Below are positions 27,101 to 36,407 of a stretch of DNA of 64,000 nt, in pieces. The notes below the pieces were generated by a model. The model was not told where the DNA came from. It ran no database searches and worked only from the letters and a program-made list of their open reading frames with translations. Every line of letters begins with the position of its first letter. Position 1 is the stretch's first letter. This DNA is from Paraburkholderia sp. SOS3. Lineage in GTDB: Bacteria; Pseudomonadota; Gammaproteobacteria; Burkholderiales; Burkholderiaceae. The stretch is from positions 496,001 to 560,000 of the forward strand of contig NZ_CP018812.1 in the NCBI RefSeq assembly GCF_001922345.1, given 5' to 3'. Position numbers and translations under genes: made by a program.

Positions 27101-28276
27101 TTAGCGTTCCTGCACCGGCGCCTGGACGCGGGCCTTCCACTGCCCGCCCGTGCCGCGCCAATATCGCACCGCTGACCCAATCGTTGCACTCACATAAAAA
27201 AGAGCGACGAGCGGCAGGAACGGCGCCCACAGCGGCGAGCGGCCGTAAAAGCGCAGCATCGGCGCGTAGGCGCAGCACATCGCGGCCCATGCGATCCATG
27301 CGGGCCAGCCCAGCGGACCGAGCGTCAGCGCGACAACCGGCGGCACCAGATAGATGACCACCATGCCGAACACCGTACCCACGAGCAGCCACGCGGAATA
27401 GCGCAGCTGCGTGAAGGCCGTGCGCGCAATCATGTTCCAGATCTCTTGCCAGTTGTTATAGGGGCGCAGCGACACGCTGCGCGCGGCAAGATCGAGCCGG
27501 ATCGAATGGCGGCCTTCGCCGCGATGCTTGATCAGCGCGGCGAGCGTGCAATCGTCGATCAGGGTGCTGCGGATCGATTCGATGCCGCCCGCTTCCTCGA
27601 GCGCGCTGCGGCGCACGAGCATGCAGCCGCCGGCCGCACCGGCCGTGCGATTGCGCGGATTGCCGACCCATGCGAACGGGTACAGCTTCGCAAAGAAGAA
27701 CACGAATGCGGGTATCAGTGCCTTTTCATAGAACGAATCGCAGCGCAAACGGACCATCAGCGACACGAGGTCGCGCTTTTCCGTGTCGGCCCGCGCGACG
27801 AGTTGCGTGACGGCATCGGCCGGATGGCCGATATCCGCATCGGTAAGCAGCAGGTACTCGGGCGCCAGGCCCAGCGACCTGACGGTTTCGATGCCCTGCG
27901 ATTGCGCCCACACCTTGCCCGACCAGCCCGCGGGCAGCGGTTTCGCGAGCATCACCGTCAGACGGTCGGGGCATTGCAGCTGCATGGCGGCGGCGCGCGC
28001 GGCGTCCGCGGTGCCGTCGGTGCTGTGATCGTCGACCACGACGACGTGGAACGCACCCGCATAGTCCTGCTCGAGCAGCGACGCGACGGCCTCGCCGATC
28101 GCGTCGGCTTCATTGCGCGCCGGTATGACGGCGACGACCGATGGCCACGCGTCGCGGCCGTCGGTGGCGAGCGGCGGCGCCGGGCGCGCGCGCCAGAAAC
28201 CGCCGCGCGCGAACAGCAGCACGCACCAGATCAAAAGGGAAAGACAGCTGAGGACAAACAGCACCACCGCGCTCAT
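27101..28276 (-). CDS. hpnB: Hopanoid-associated glycosyltransferase HpnB
   Basis: The ATG at 28276 with GGAG seven bases upstream gives 391 residues. An N-terminal transmembrane helix is followed by a family 2 glycosyltransferase domain: VVAVIPARNEADAIG, VVVVDDHSTDGT, LLLTDADIGH and IDDCTLAALIKHRG. A second membrane part at the C-terminus (LLVGTVFGMVVIYLVPPVV and beyond) is typical of HpnB. It probably adds a sugar during hopanoid maturation; the exact step is not fixed by the sequence. It reads away from ispH, sharing about 450 bases of upstream DNA with it. Confidence 0.9.
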   Translation of the reverse strand: MSAVVLFVLSCLSLLIWCVLLFARGGFWRARPAPPLATDGRDAWPSVVAVIPARNEADAIGEAVASLLEQDYAGAFHVVVVDDHSTDGTADAARAAAMQLQCPDRLTVMLAKPLPAGWSGKVWAQSQGIETVRSLGLAPEYLLLTDADIGHPADAVTQLVARADTEKRDLVSLMVRLRCDSFYEKALIPAFVFFFAKLYPFAWVGNPRNRTAGAAGGCMLVRRSALEEAGGIESIRSTLIDDCTLAALIKHRGEGRHSIRLDLAARSVSLRPYNNWQEIWNMIARTAFTQLRYSAWLLVGTVFGMVVIYLVPPVVALTLGPLGWPAWIAWAAMCCAYAPMLRFYGRSPLWAPFLPLVALFYVSATIGSAVRYWRGTGGQWKARVQAPVQER

Positions 28277-28726
28277 GCGGCGGCTCCGTTGCGGCGCTGC
28301 GAGACGACTGTCAATTTGACCGATGACCGGGCGCCGAGCGCGGCGCGCACACGCCGGCCGTCGGTCAGTGCGCTCGCGGCCGTCCGGTGCGGCGCGTTTG
28401 CAACAGCGTAGTAATCGTAATGGTGGACTTCCATACCGCGAGCCTCTAGATTCCACATTCAGCAAGCGGCAGTCACTGCAACATCGCCGCGGGCCCCTAG
28501 TTTAAAGGTTACGTGCCGGCCGCGCATTGAGTCATTTTTGCCATCTGACGCGATTCGCCCGAAACGGCCCAAAGGCAAACCGGCCCGGTTAGCGTTAGAA
28601 TGCGCGTTTGGTCTTCAAACAACTGCTTTTTGTCCGTTTAAGACATCAACAATATTATGGACGCGGCGAACGAGTCATTTTTACCGATATCGTCGCAAAC
28701 CCGCGTCAGTCGGAGTTCGCCAGCTT

Positions 28727-29671
28727 ATGCGAGTCATCCTTGCTCAACCCCGCGGCTTTTGTGCGGGCGTTGTACGCGCGATCGAAATCGTCGATCGCGC
28801 GTTGCAGCAACACGGCGCGCCCGTGTATGTGCGCCATGAAATCGTCCACAACAGGCACGTGGTCGATAACCTGCGCAGAAAGGGCGCTCGCTTCGTCGAA
28901 GAACTCGATGAAGTGCCCGAGGGCGCGGTTGCCATTTTCAGCGCGCATGGCGTCGCGCAAAGCGTCGAGCGCGATGCGGAACAACGCGGCCTCGACGTGC
29001 TCGATGCGACCTGCCCTCTCGTCACGAAGGTGCACGTTCAAGGCCGCCAGTACGTCGCGGCCGGCCGCACGCTGATCCTCATTGGCCACGCGGGGCACCC
29101 GGAAGTCGAGGGCACGATCGGGCAAATTCCGGGTAAGGTGCTGCTCGTTCAAAGCGAAGCCGAAGTCGCAAAGCTCAATCTGCCCCTCGATACGCCTCTG
29201 GCGTACGTCACGCAGACTACGCTGTCGGTCGACGACACCCGTGGCATTATCGACGCACTGTTGAACCGCTTCCCGGACATCGTCGGCCCGGACACGCGCG
29301 ACATCTGCTACGCGACGCAAAACCGGCAGGCCGCAGTCCGAGAGTTGAGCACGCAGGTCGACGTGCTATTGGTCGTCGGCGCAACGAATAGCTCGAACTC
29401 AAACCGGCTGCGCGAAATCGGCAGCGAAAGCGGCGTGCCGAGCTACCTCGTCGCAGACGGTTCGGAAGTCAAGGCCGAATGGTTCGCGAATGCGCTAACC
29501 GTCGGCATCACCGCCGGCGCATCGGCGCCGGAAGAAATGGTGGAAAACGTCATCGATGCGCTGCGCGCATTGGGCCCCGTCGACGTTTCGACGATGGCGG
29601 GCCGTGAAGAGAAAGTTGAATTCAAGTTGCCGTCAAAACTGACGCAACCACTCGCTGCACGCGAAGTTTAA
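28727..29671 (+). CDS. ispH: 4-hydroxy-3-methylbut-2-enyl diphosphate reductase IspH
   Basis: The ATG at 28727 gives 314 residues. The three 4Fe-4S cysteines are C12 (GFCAG), C96 (DATCPLV) and C194 (DICYATQNR), with conserved substrate histidines in HEIVHN and SAHG. IspH makes isopentenyl and dimethylallyl diphosphate, the last step of the MEP pathway, supplying precursors for squalene. Placement right before hpnH (11 bases) ties it to hopanoid synthesis. A housekeeping ispH probably sits on the main chromosome, but that cannot be seen here. Confidence 0.95.
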   Translation: MRVILAQPRGFCAGVVRAIEIVDRALQQHGAPVYVRHEIVHNRHVVDNLRRKGARFVEELDEVPEGAVAIFSAHGVAQSVERDAEQRGLDVLDATCPLVTKVHVQGRQYVAAGRTLILIGHAGHPEVEGTIGQIPGKVLLVQSEAEVAKLNLPLDTPLAYVTQTTLSVDDTRGIIDALLNRFPDIVGPDTRDICYATQNRQAAVRELSTQVDVLLVVGATNSSNSNRLREIGSESGVPSYLVADGSEVKAEWFANALTVGITAGASAPEEMVENVIDALRALGPVDVSTMAGREEKVEFKLPSKLTQPLAAREV

Positions 29672-29682
29672 GGAGAACCGTC

Positions 29683-30837
29683 TTGTCTATTCCGCTGCTA
29701 CAGAAAGTTCGGGTCGGCGCCTACATCATGCGCCAGCACCTGTCGGGGAATAAGCGCTATCCGCTCGCACTGATGCTCGAACCGCTGTTCCGCTGCAACC
29801 TCGCCTGCAATGGCTGCGGCAAGATCGATTATCCGGATCCGATCCTGAACCAGCGGCTGTCGTTGGCCGAATGCCTCGAAGCCGTCGACGAGTGCGGCGC
29901 GCCCGTCGTCTCGATCGCGGGCGGCGAGCCGCTGCTGCACAGGGAAATGCCGCAGATCGTGAAAGGCATCATGGCGCGCAAGAAGTTCGTCTATCTCTGC
30001 ACGAACGCGCTGCTGATGGAAAAGAAGATGGACGATTACGAGCCGAATCCGTATTTCGTCTGGTCCGTGCACCTCGATGGCGACAAGGACATGCACGACC
30101 ACTCGGTGTCGCAGGAAGGCGTCTACGAGAAGGCCGTCGCCGCGATCCGCGAAGCGAAGCGCCGTGGCTTCCGCGTCAACATCAATTGCACGCTGTTCAA
30201 CGATGCGAAGCCGGACCGCGTCGCCGCGTTCTTCGATACGTTGAAGCCGCTCGGCGTGGATGGCATTACGGTGTCGCCCGGTTACGCGTATGAGCGCGCG
30301 CCGGATCAACAGCACTTCCTCAACCGCGAAAAGACCAAGCACCTGTTCCGCGAAATCTTCAAGCGCGGCAACAACGGCAAGAACTGGTCGTTCAGCCAGT
30401 CGGCCATGTTCCTCGACTTCCTCGCGGGCAACCAAACGTACAAATGCACGCCGTGGGGCAACCCGGCGCGCACCGTGTTCGGCTGGCAACGTCCGTGCTA
30501 TCTGGTCGGCGAAGGCTATGCAAAGACCTTCAAGGAGTTGATGGAATCCACCGACTGGGACAAGTACGGCACGGGCAACTACGAGAAGTGCGCGGACTGC
30601 ATGGTCCACAGCGGATTCGAAGCGACGGCCGTGATGGATACGGTTACGCATCCGCTGAAGGCGCTGAAGGTCAGCAGGAACGGCCCGAAGACGACCGGCG
30701 CATTCGCCAAGGATATTCCGCTCGACAAGCAGCGTCCGGCTGAATATGTATTCTCGCGCCACGTGGAGATCAAGCTCGAAGAGATCAAGCGCACGGGCAA
30801 GGGCAAGAAGGTCGAGACAGCTGCCGCGATGAACTGA
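29683..30837 (+). CDS. hpnH: Adenosyl-hopene transferase HpnH (radical SAM)
   Basis: The 384-residue protein uses a TTG start seven bases after AAGGAG. The radical SAM cluster ligands are C38, C42 and C45 in RCNLACNGCGK, followed by VSIAGGEPLLH and a C-terminal Cys-rich segment (CADCMVHSGFEA) typical of the SPASM-like HpnH family. It joins a 5'-deoxyadenosyl radical to hopene (diploptene) to make adenosylhopane, the precursor of C35 hopanoids. It is cotranscribed with ispH and is followed by a strong terminator. Confidence 0.95.
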   Translation: MSIPLLQKVRVGAYIMRQHLSGNKRYPLALMLEPLFRCNLACNGCGKIDYPDPILNQRLSLAECLEAVDECGAPVVSIAGGEPLLHREMPQIVKGIMARKKFVYLCTNALLMEKKMDDYEPNPYFVWSVHLDGDKDMHDHSVSQEGVYEKAVAAIREAKRRGFRVNINCTLFNDAKPDRVAAFFDTLKPLGVDGITVSPGYAYERAPDQQHFLNREKTKHLFREIFKRGNNGKNWSFSQSAMFLDFLAGNQTYKCTPWGNPARTVFGWQRPCYLVGEGYAKTFKELMESTDWDKYGTGNYEKCADCMVHSGFEATAVMDTVTHPLKALKVSRNGPKTTGAFAKDIPLDKQRPAEYVFSRHVEIKLEEIKRTGKGKKVETAAAMN

Positions 30838-30890
30838 TTGCCCGGTCTGAAGTTTTAAAGACCGACGATTCAAGACCGACACAACGAATA

Positions 30891-30926
30891 AAGCGCAACG
30901 GTATAGGCCGTTGCGCTTTTTCTTTT
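30891..30926 (+). terminator. Rho-independent terminator after hpnH
   Basis: AAGCGCAACGG and CCGTTGCGCTT form an 11-bp stem with a six-base loop, followed by TTTTCTTTT. It ends the ispH-hpnH transcript. Confidence 0.92.
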
Positions 30927-30954
30927 GAGTTGTCAGTCTCTCAAGCTCTCAGGT

Positions 30955-31161
30955 TCAGCAGCACTTTCCCGCACCACCTCCATACCGCGCGCTTTGACGC
31001 TCGCGGAAAAACTCATCGTAGGTCATAACGGGCCGGTCGGGATGCGTCGCGCGCATGTGTGCAACGTAGGTGTCGTAGTCCGGCAGCCCCACCATCAGGC
31101 GCAGCGTCTCGCCCAGATAGCGGCCTGCAGACCTCATGTCGTTGCGAAGATTCGAGAACAT
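30955..31161 (-). CDS. ybdD: YbdD/YjiX-family small protein
   Basis: The 68-residue protein ends in KCC and has the family block GLPDYDTYVAHMRATHPDR followed by YDEFFRERQ. Members of this family are encoded right after CstA- or BtsT-type transporters, as here, where the gap is 14 bases. GGAG precedes the ATG. Its role is not established. It may be an accessory of the transporter. Confidence 0.92.
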   Translation of the reverse strand: MFSNLRNDMRSAGRYLGETLRLMVGLPDYDTYVAHMRATHPDRPVMTYDEFFRERQSARYGGGAGKCC

Positions 31162-31175
31162 GGCGGCGGCTCCGT

Positions 31176-33254
31176 TCAGTTCGCGCCGCCCGCTTGCGGC
31201 GCCGCGGGCATCGCTTCGAACGGCGTTTCCCGCGCGGTGGGATGGTTTGCACGCCGCGCACGCAACACAGCACGCACGCCATATACCGTGATGCTCACCA
31301 CGACCAGAATGAAGAGACCTGCGAGCGCTGCGTCGATATAGTCGTTGAATATCACGCGTTGCATTTGTGCGAGCGACTTCGCGGGTGCGACGATCTTCCC
31401 TTCATCGGCTGCGGCGCTGAGCTTCGCTGCGTGCGCGAGGAAGCCGATCTTCGGATTTGCATCGAAAATCTTCTGCCAACCGGCAGTCAGCGTGCAAACG
31501 AGCAGCCAGGCGGTCGGCACGAGCGTGACCCACGCATAGCGCTCGCGCTTCATCTTGAACAGTACGACAGTGCCGAGTACAAGTGCAATACCGGCCAGCA
31601 TCTGGTTCGAAATGCCGAAGAGCGGCCACAACGTGTTGATGCCACCGAGCGGATCGACAACGCCCTGATACAGGAAGTAGCCCCACGCGGCCACACACAA
31701 GGCCGTTGCGATCAGGTTGGCAGGCAGCGATTCGGTGCGTTTCAACGCCGGATGGAACGTACCGAGCAGATCCTGCAGCATGAAGCGGCCCGCACGGGTG
31801 CCCGCGTCGACTGCGGTCAGAATGAAGAGCGCCTCGAACAGAATGGCGAAGTGGTACCAGAAGGCCATCATCGCCTCGCCGCCGATCACCTGATGCAGAA
31901 TGTGCGCCATGCCGACCGCGAGCGTCGGGGCGCCGCCTGCGCGCGCGACGATGGTCGTTTCGCCGACCGCCTTCGCGGTTTCAGTGAGCATTTCCGGCGT
32001 GAGCATGAAGCCCCATTGCGATACCGTCTGCGCGACCGCTTCGGGCGTCGTGCCGAGCACTGCCGCCGGCGCGTTCATCGCGAAGTAGATGCCCGGTTCG
32101 ATCACCGAAGCAGCCACGAGCGCCATGATCGCGACGAACGACTCCATCAGCATCGCGCCATAGCCGATGAATCGCGCGTTGCGTTCGTTGTCGAGCAGCT
32201 TCGGCGTCGTGCCCGACGAGATCAGTGAATGGAAGCCCGACACCGCGCCGCATGCGATCGTAATGAACAGGAACGGGAACAGGCTGCCGGACCAGACCGG
32301 GCCTGTGCCGTCGACGAACTTCGTGAGCGCGGGCATCTTCAGTTCGGGCGCGACGATCAGAATGCCGATCGCGAGACCGACAATCGTACCGATTTTCAGG
32401 AACGTCGACAGATAGTCGCGCGGCGCCAGCAGCAGCCAGACCGGCAGCACCGACGCGACGAAGCCGTAACCGATCAGAATCCACGTGAGTTGCGTGCCGC
32501 TGAACGTGAACCATGCAGCAAGCGCCGGGGAGTCGTGTACCTGTTGACCGAATACGATCGACGCCATCAGCAGCACAAAGCCGATGATCGACACTTCGCC
32601 GATGCGGCCGGGCCGGATAAAGCGCGTATAGACACCCATGAACAGCGCGATCGGAATGGTCGCGGCTACCGTGAACGTGCCCCACGGCGAATTCGTCAAC
32701 GCCTTCACGACGATCAGCGCGAGCACCGCGAGGATGATGACCATGATCAGGAACGCGCCGAACAGCGCGATCACGCCGGGCACGGTGCCGAGCTCCATCT
32801 TCACCAGATCGCCGAGCGAACGGCCGTCGCGGCGCGACGAGATGAAGAGCACGATGAAATCCTGCACCGCGCCGGCAAACACGACGCCGGCGAGAATCCA
32901 CAGCATGCCCGGCATATAGCCCATTTGCGCGGCGAGCACAGGGCCGACGAGCGGACCCGCACCGGCGATCGCCGCGAAATGATGGCCGAACAGCACGTAC
33001 TTATTGGTCGGCACGTAGTCGAGCCCGTCGTTGTGCCGCACCGCGGGCGTGATGCGTTCGCCGTCGAGCTGTAAAACCTTGTTTGCGATAAAGCGGCTAT
33101 AGAAGCGGTACGCAATCAGATATACGCAGACTGCGGCGATTACTATCCACAACGCGCTGACGCGCTCGCCATGCGCGAGCGCGATGGTGCCGAACGCGAA
33201 TGCGCCGAACAGCGCAACCGCAGTCCAAACCAGGAATCCGGAAGTCCGATTCAT
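31176..33254 (-). CDS. cstA: Carbon starvation protein CstA (peptide/pyruvate transporter family)
   Basis: The 692-residue protein has about 16 hydrophobic helices and the conserved FGHHFAAIAGAGPLVGPVLA, GAVQDFIVLF and SSGTTPKL blocks. AGGAG precedes the ATG. CstA and its BtsT/YjiY relatives import peptides or pyruvate across the inner membrane. ybdD follows in the same unit. A histidine kinase/response regulator pair is transcribed divergently from the shared 177-base upstream region, so these regulators may control cstA. Confidence 0.95.
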   Translation of the reverse strand: MNRTSGFLVWTAVALFGAFAFGTIALAHGERVSALWIVIAAVCVYLIAYRFYSRFIANKVLQLDGERITPAVRHNDGLDYVPTNKYVLFGHHFAAIAGAGPLVGPVLAAQMGYMPGMLWILAGVVFAGAVQDFIVLFISSRRDGRSLGDLVKMELGTVPGVIALFGAFLIMVIILAVLALIVVKALTNSPWGTFTVAATIPIALFMGVYTRFIRPGRIGEVSIIGFVLLMASIVFGQQVHDSPALAAWFTFSGTQLTWILIGYGFVASVLPVWLLLAPRDYLSTFLKIGTIVGLAIGILIVAPELKMPALTKFVDGTGPVWSGSLFPFLFITIACGAVSGFHSLISSGTTPKLLDNERNARFIGYGAMLMESFVAIMALVAASVIEPGIYFAMNAPAAVLGTTPEAVAQTVSQWGFMLTPEMLTETAKAVGETTIVARAGGAPTLAVGMAHILHQVIGGEAMMAFWYHFAILFEALFILTAVDAGTRAGRFMLQDLLGTFHPALKRTESLPANLIATALCVAAWGYFLYQGVVDPLGGINTLWPLFGISNQMLAGIALVLGTVVLFKMKRERYAWVTLVPTAWLLVCTLTAGWQKIFDANPKIGFLAHAAKLSAAADEGKIVAPAKSLAQMQRVIFNDYIDAALAGLFILVVVSITVYGVRAVLRARRANHPTARETPFEAMPAAPQAGGAN

Positions 33255-33378
33255 GGAGTCTCCTGTTTAGTTATACGAATCCAATGCCTGACGACAATTA
33301 GCCGATGCGGCATCGTATGTTCGCCAAGCGCTGGCCGTGTAGTATTCGCTTTCGTCGTTGGCGTCACAAGCGCACAAC

Positions 33379-33407
33379 TACGTAAGCTCGCTACGTACTA
33401 TTACGTA
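33379..33407 (+). promoter_or_regulatory. Three TACGTA hexamers in the cstA/two-component intergenic region
   Basis: TACGTA occurs at 33379, 33392 and 33402, that is, three times in 29 bases of the divergent cstA / histidine kinase spacer. NarL-type regulators are known to bind TAC-containing heptamers. The cluster is therefore a candidate operator for the NarL-type regulator encoded next door. Confidence 0.45.
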
Positions 33408-33431
33408 TGCCATCCGGCGGACTTTTCAGCG

Positions 33432-34892
33432 ATGAACCTTAAAGCGAAGATATTCCTGCTCGCGATCGTGCCGTTCCTGCTTGCGATCGTCGGCATCGGA
33501 ATCGGCGTGCGCCATCAGGCCACGGCGCTCGCGCGAGCCCAGCACGCCACCACGCAGGCTGCGTATCTCGCGAGCAAGGAAATCGAGCTGCGCCACTACG
33601 TCGACCTCGCGATGAGCGCAATCGCGCCGCTTTACGAAGCGGCTGGCGAGAACGCCCGCGACGATGCGATGTTACGCAGCCGCGCGCTGGCCACCTTGGA
33701 AAAACTCGATTTTGGTCAGGATGGCTACTTTTTTGTTTATGACATGCATGGCCGTTCGCTGATGCATCCGCGCGAACCGGATCTGGTCGGGCGCGATCTA
33801 TGGACGCTGCGCGATCCGGCCGGGTCGCTCACCATCCAGCAACTGATCGCCGCGGCATCGCGAGGCGGCGGCTACGTGCGCTACGTGTGGCATCGTCCGT
33901 CCACGGGCAAGCTCGCTCCGAAGCTCGGCTACGTCGTGCCGCTCGAACGCTGGAACTGGATGGTCGGCACCGGCATTTACCTCGACGACGTTGATACGAC
34001 GCTCGCGCACATCGACCAGCGCGCATCCTCGAATATCGAGCGCACGATGATGTGGATCGGCGGCATCGCGCTCGCCGGACTCGCTGTCATTACGCTATGC
34101 GCGCTGGTGCTGAACGTAAGCGAGTATCGCAGCGCCGACGCGAAGCTCAGGCGTCTCGCGCAGCAGGTCGTCGCGTCGCAGGAAAACGAGCGTGCCCGGC
34201 TGTCGCGCGAGCTGCACGACGGCATCAGCCAGATGATGGTGTCGGTCAAGCTGCTGCTCGAATCGGCGCTCGCGCGCTTCGAGCATAGCGACGCGCGGTT
34301 GCCGGCTGCGGAGGCCGCGCTGTCCACGGGTCTCGCGCGACTCGGCGATACGTTGCGCGAAGTGCGGCGTATTTCGCACGCGCTGCGGCCGTCCATGCTC
34401 GATGACCTTGGGCTCGCCGCCGCGCTCGAACAATTGACGCGCGAACTGGGCGCCGAATCCGGCGTCGCGATCGCATTCGCGCAGACGGGTCAGGCACACG
34501 GCATGCTCTTGCCGGACGCCATGAACACCGCGCTCTTTCGTATTGCGCAGGAGGCGCTAACGAATATCGTGGGGCACGCACACGCATCCGAAGCGGCGCT
34601 CGCGCTCGACATATCGGAGCACACGGTCGTGCTGACGATCGAAGACAACGGTCGCGGCTTCGACATCGATCGCGTCCAGGCCGACCCGAACGCGGGCGTG
34701 GGCTTGCGCAACATGCGGGAGCGACTCGAAGCGCTGGGTGGGGCGCTGTCGCTCGTGTCTCAGCCGGGGCGCAGCGTCGTACGGGCAACGGTGCCCGTAC
34801 CCGCACACGGCAACAATAAGGCATCGGCATACGCCTCGGCCGACGACGCATCGCCCACCGGCACGCGCATCGCGCAGGAGAACCGACCATGA
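33432..34892 (+). CDS. Membrane histidine kinase with Cache sensor (NarX/DesK-like HisKA_3)
   Basis: The ATG at 33432 gives 486 residues. A transmembrane helix (about 5-28) precedes a periplasmic single-Cache domain (GQDGYFFVYDMHGRSLMHP, then WNWMVGTGIYLDDVD) and a second helix near 205-225. The HisKA_3 dimerisation domain carries the phosphorylation site in ERARLSRELHDGISQ, and the ATPase has EDNGRGFD and GVGLRNMRERLEALGG. The ligand is probably a small organic acid, as in other Cache sensors. The ATGA overlap with the next gene marks an operon with its regulator. Confidence 0.92.
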   Translation: MNLKAKIFLLAIVPFLLAIVGIGIGVRHQATALARAQHATTQAAYLASKEIELRHYVDLAMSAIAPLYEAAGENARDDAMLRSRALATLEKLDFGQDGYFFVYDMHGRSLMHPREPDLVGRDLWTLRDPAGSLTIQQLIAAASRGGGYVRYVWHRPSTGKLAPKLGYVVPLERWNWMVGTGIYLDDVDTTLAHIDQRASSNIERTMMWIGGIALAGLAVITLCALVLNVSEYRSADAKLRRLAQQVVASQENERARLSRELHDGISQMMVSVKLLLESALARFEHSDARLPAAEAALSTGLARLGDTLREVRRISHALRPSMLDDLGLAAALEQLTRELGAESGVAIAFAQTGQAHGMLLPDAMNTALFRIAQEALTNIVGHAHASEAALALDISEHTVVLTIEDNGRGFDIDRVQADPNAGVGLRNMRERLEALGGALSLVSQPGRSVVRATVPVPAHGNNKASAYASADDASPTGTRIAQENRP

Positions 34893-35533
34893 ACGACACG
34901 TCGCCGGCCGCCACGCGCCTGCTCCTTGTCGACGACCACCCGCTCGTGCGCGACGGCCTGCGAGTGCGGCTCGAAGCGGTGCTGGGTTTCGCCGTCATCG
35001 GGGAAGCCGGCAACGCCGATGAAGCGATCGCACTGGCGGCCGCGCATCAGCCGGACCTCGTGCTGATGGACGTCGGCATGAACGGGATGAACGGCATCAC
35101 GCTCGCGGCGGTCTTTCACGAACGCTTTCCGGACATTCGCGTGCTGATGCTGTCGATGCACGACAACGTCGAATACGTCACGCAAGCCGTGCGGGCCGGT
35201 GCGAGCGGCTACGTGCTGAAGGACTCGCCGGCCACTGAGATCATTCGCGCGATCAGTGCGGTGCTCGACGGACAAACGTTCTTCAGCGCAGGACTCGGTG
35301 TGAGGATGATCGAGGCATCGGCCGCGCTTACGCCGCTTGCGCGCCTCACGCCTCGCGAGCGGGACATTCTGGACGCATTGGCAGAGGGTTTGTCGAGCAA
35401 GCAGATTGCGCAGCGCAACGGCCTGTCGGTGCGTACCGTCGAAACGCATCGGCTGAATCTGAAACGCAAGCTCGATATTGACGGCCAGGCGGAATTGATC
35501 AAATTCGCCGTCGAGCACCGCAGCAAAAAATAG
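34889..35533 (+). CDS. NarL/LuxR-family response regulator
   Basis: The 214-residue protein has a receiver domain with the acidic pair in LLLVDDHPLVRDGL, phosphoacceptor D61 in LVLMDVGM, and the switch lysine in GYVLKDS. The C-terminal LuxR helix-turn-helix is LTPRERDILDALAEG through SVRTVETHRLNLKRKL. Its start overlaps the stop of the kinase gene by four bases. The likely targets are cstA/ybdD and its own operon, inferred from gene order only. Confidence 0.94.
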   Translation: MNDTSPAATRLLLVDDHPLVRDGLRVRLEAVLGFAVIGEAGNADEAIALAAAHQPDLVLMDVGMNGMNGITLAAVFHERFPDIRVLMLSMHDNVEYVTQAVRAGASGYVLKDSPATEIIRAISAVLDGQTFFSAGLGVRMIEASAALTPLARLTPRERDILDALAEGLSSKQIAQRNGLSVRTVETHRLNLKRKLDIDGQAELIKFAVEHRSKK

Positions 35534-35556
35534 CCGTGCGCCGAGCCGAAACGCGC

Positions 35557-35599
35557 GCCGGGCGCGGCACACGCGCATTCGCGTGATGCAGCGCCCGGC
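35557..35599. terminator. Nested inverted repeat between convergent genes
   Basis: The outer arms GCCGGGCGC and GCGCCCGGC enclose an inner hairpin of CACGCG and CGCGTG with loop CATT. It lies between the convergent response regulator and hpnM genes and could stop transcription in both directions. It lacks a T-run. Confidence 0.5.
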
Positions 35600-35612
35600 C
35601 CGGGTGCATAGT

Positions 35613-36218
35613 TCAGGAAGCGTTGCGTGCGTTGTGCTCGGTCAGAAATTTGATCAGACCGTCGACGCCGCCTTTCGTCAGTTGCTCCTGGAACTGCCGC
35701 TGGTAAACCTGGATGAGCCACGCGCCGAGCATGTTGATGTCGTAGATCTTCCAGCCGCCAGCGGTCTTTTCGAGCCGGTAGTCGATCTGGTCGTCGCCGC
35801 CGTTGCTGAGCACATGCGAGGTCACGACAGCGTCGTTGCCGCCGGCCTGGATGTTGGCCGGCTGAAACTGGAACTTCACGTCCTGAGCGCGCAATTGCGA
35901 CAAAGACGATGCGTAAGTTCGCACCAGCAGCAACTGGAATTGCTCATATAGCTGTTTCTGCTGGTCGGGCGTGGCGGTGGACCACACCTTGCCAACCGCG
36001 ATACGCGTCGTACGCTGGAAGTTCGTGGCCGGCACGAAATGCGATTCGACCACGCCGGTGATCTTGCGCATGTCCCCACCGCGTGCCTGGGGATCGGCCT
36101 TCATTGCCTCGACTGTGCCTTGCACCGCGCTCTTGACGACGGCCTCAGGCGCGGTTTGTGCAATAGCCGCGGTGGACACGAAGGCGGCTGCCAGAAAAAC
36201 AGTCAGGTAACGTTTCAT
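35613..36218 (-). CDS. hpnM: HpnM, MlaC-type periplasmic lipid-binding protein
   Basis: The ATG at 36218 opens a signal peptide (KRYLTVFLAAAFVSTAAIAQ) and gives 201 residues. The MlaC/Ttg2D fold is indicated by SHFVPATNFQRTTRIAVG, QKQLYEQFQLLLVRTYAS and KTAGGWKIYDINMLGAWL. HpnM is the hopanoid-locus member of this family and probably carries lipid across the periplasm. It is divergent from hpnN, so both may be controlled from the shared 189-base spacer. No clear ribosome site is seen. Confidence 0.9.
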   Translation of the reverse strand: MKRYLTVFLAAAFVSTAAIAQTAPEAVVKSAVQGTVEAMKADPQARGGDMRKITGVVESHFVPATNFQRTTRIAVGKVWSTATPDQQKQLYEQFQLLLVRTYASSLSQLRAQDVKFQFQPANIQAGGNDAVVTSHVLSNGGDDQIDYRLEKTAGGWKIYDINMLGAWLIQVYQRQFQEQLTKGGVDGLIKFLTEHNARNAS

Positions 36219-36407
36219 ATACGGTTCGGTACGTTGGACAATGGGCGCCGGCTCATGGAGGCAACGGACGAGGGGCCAGTATAACGGCTTTGTCACATGC
36301 CTTTGACACGGCCTGCCGCCCTTCGATCCGCCTACAGCCGGGTTGCGTCGGTATACTTGTGCGCTCTTGAAGAAAATGCCATTTAATGACAGGGGCTCTG
36401 CGCCTAC

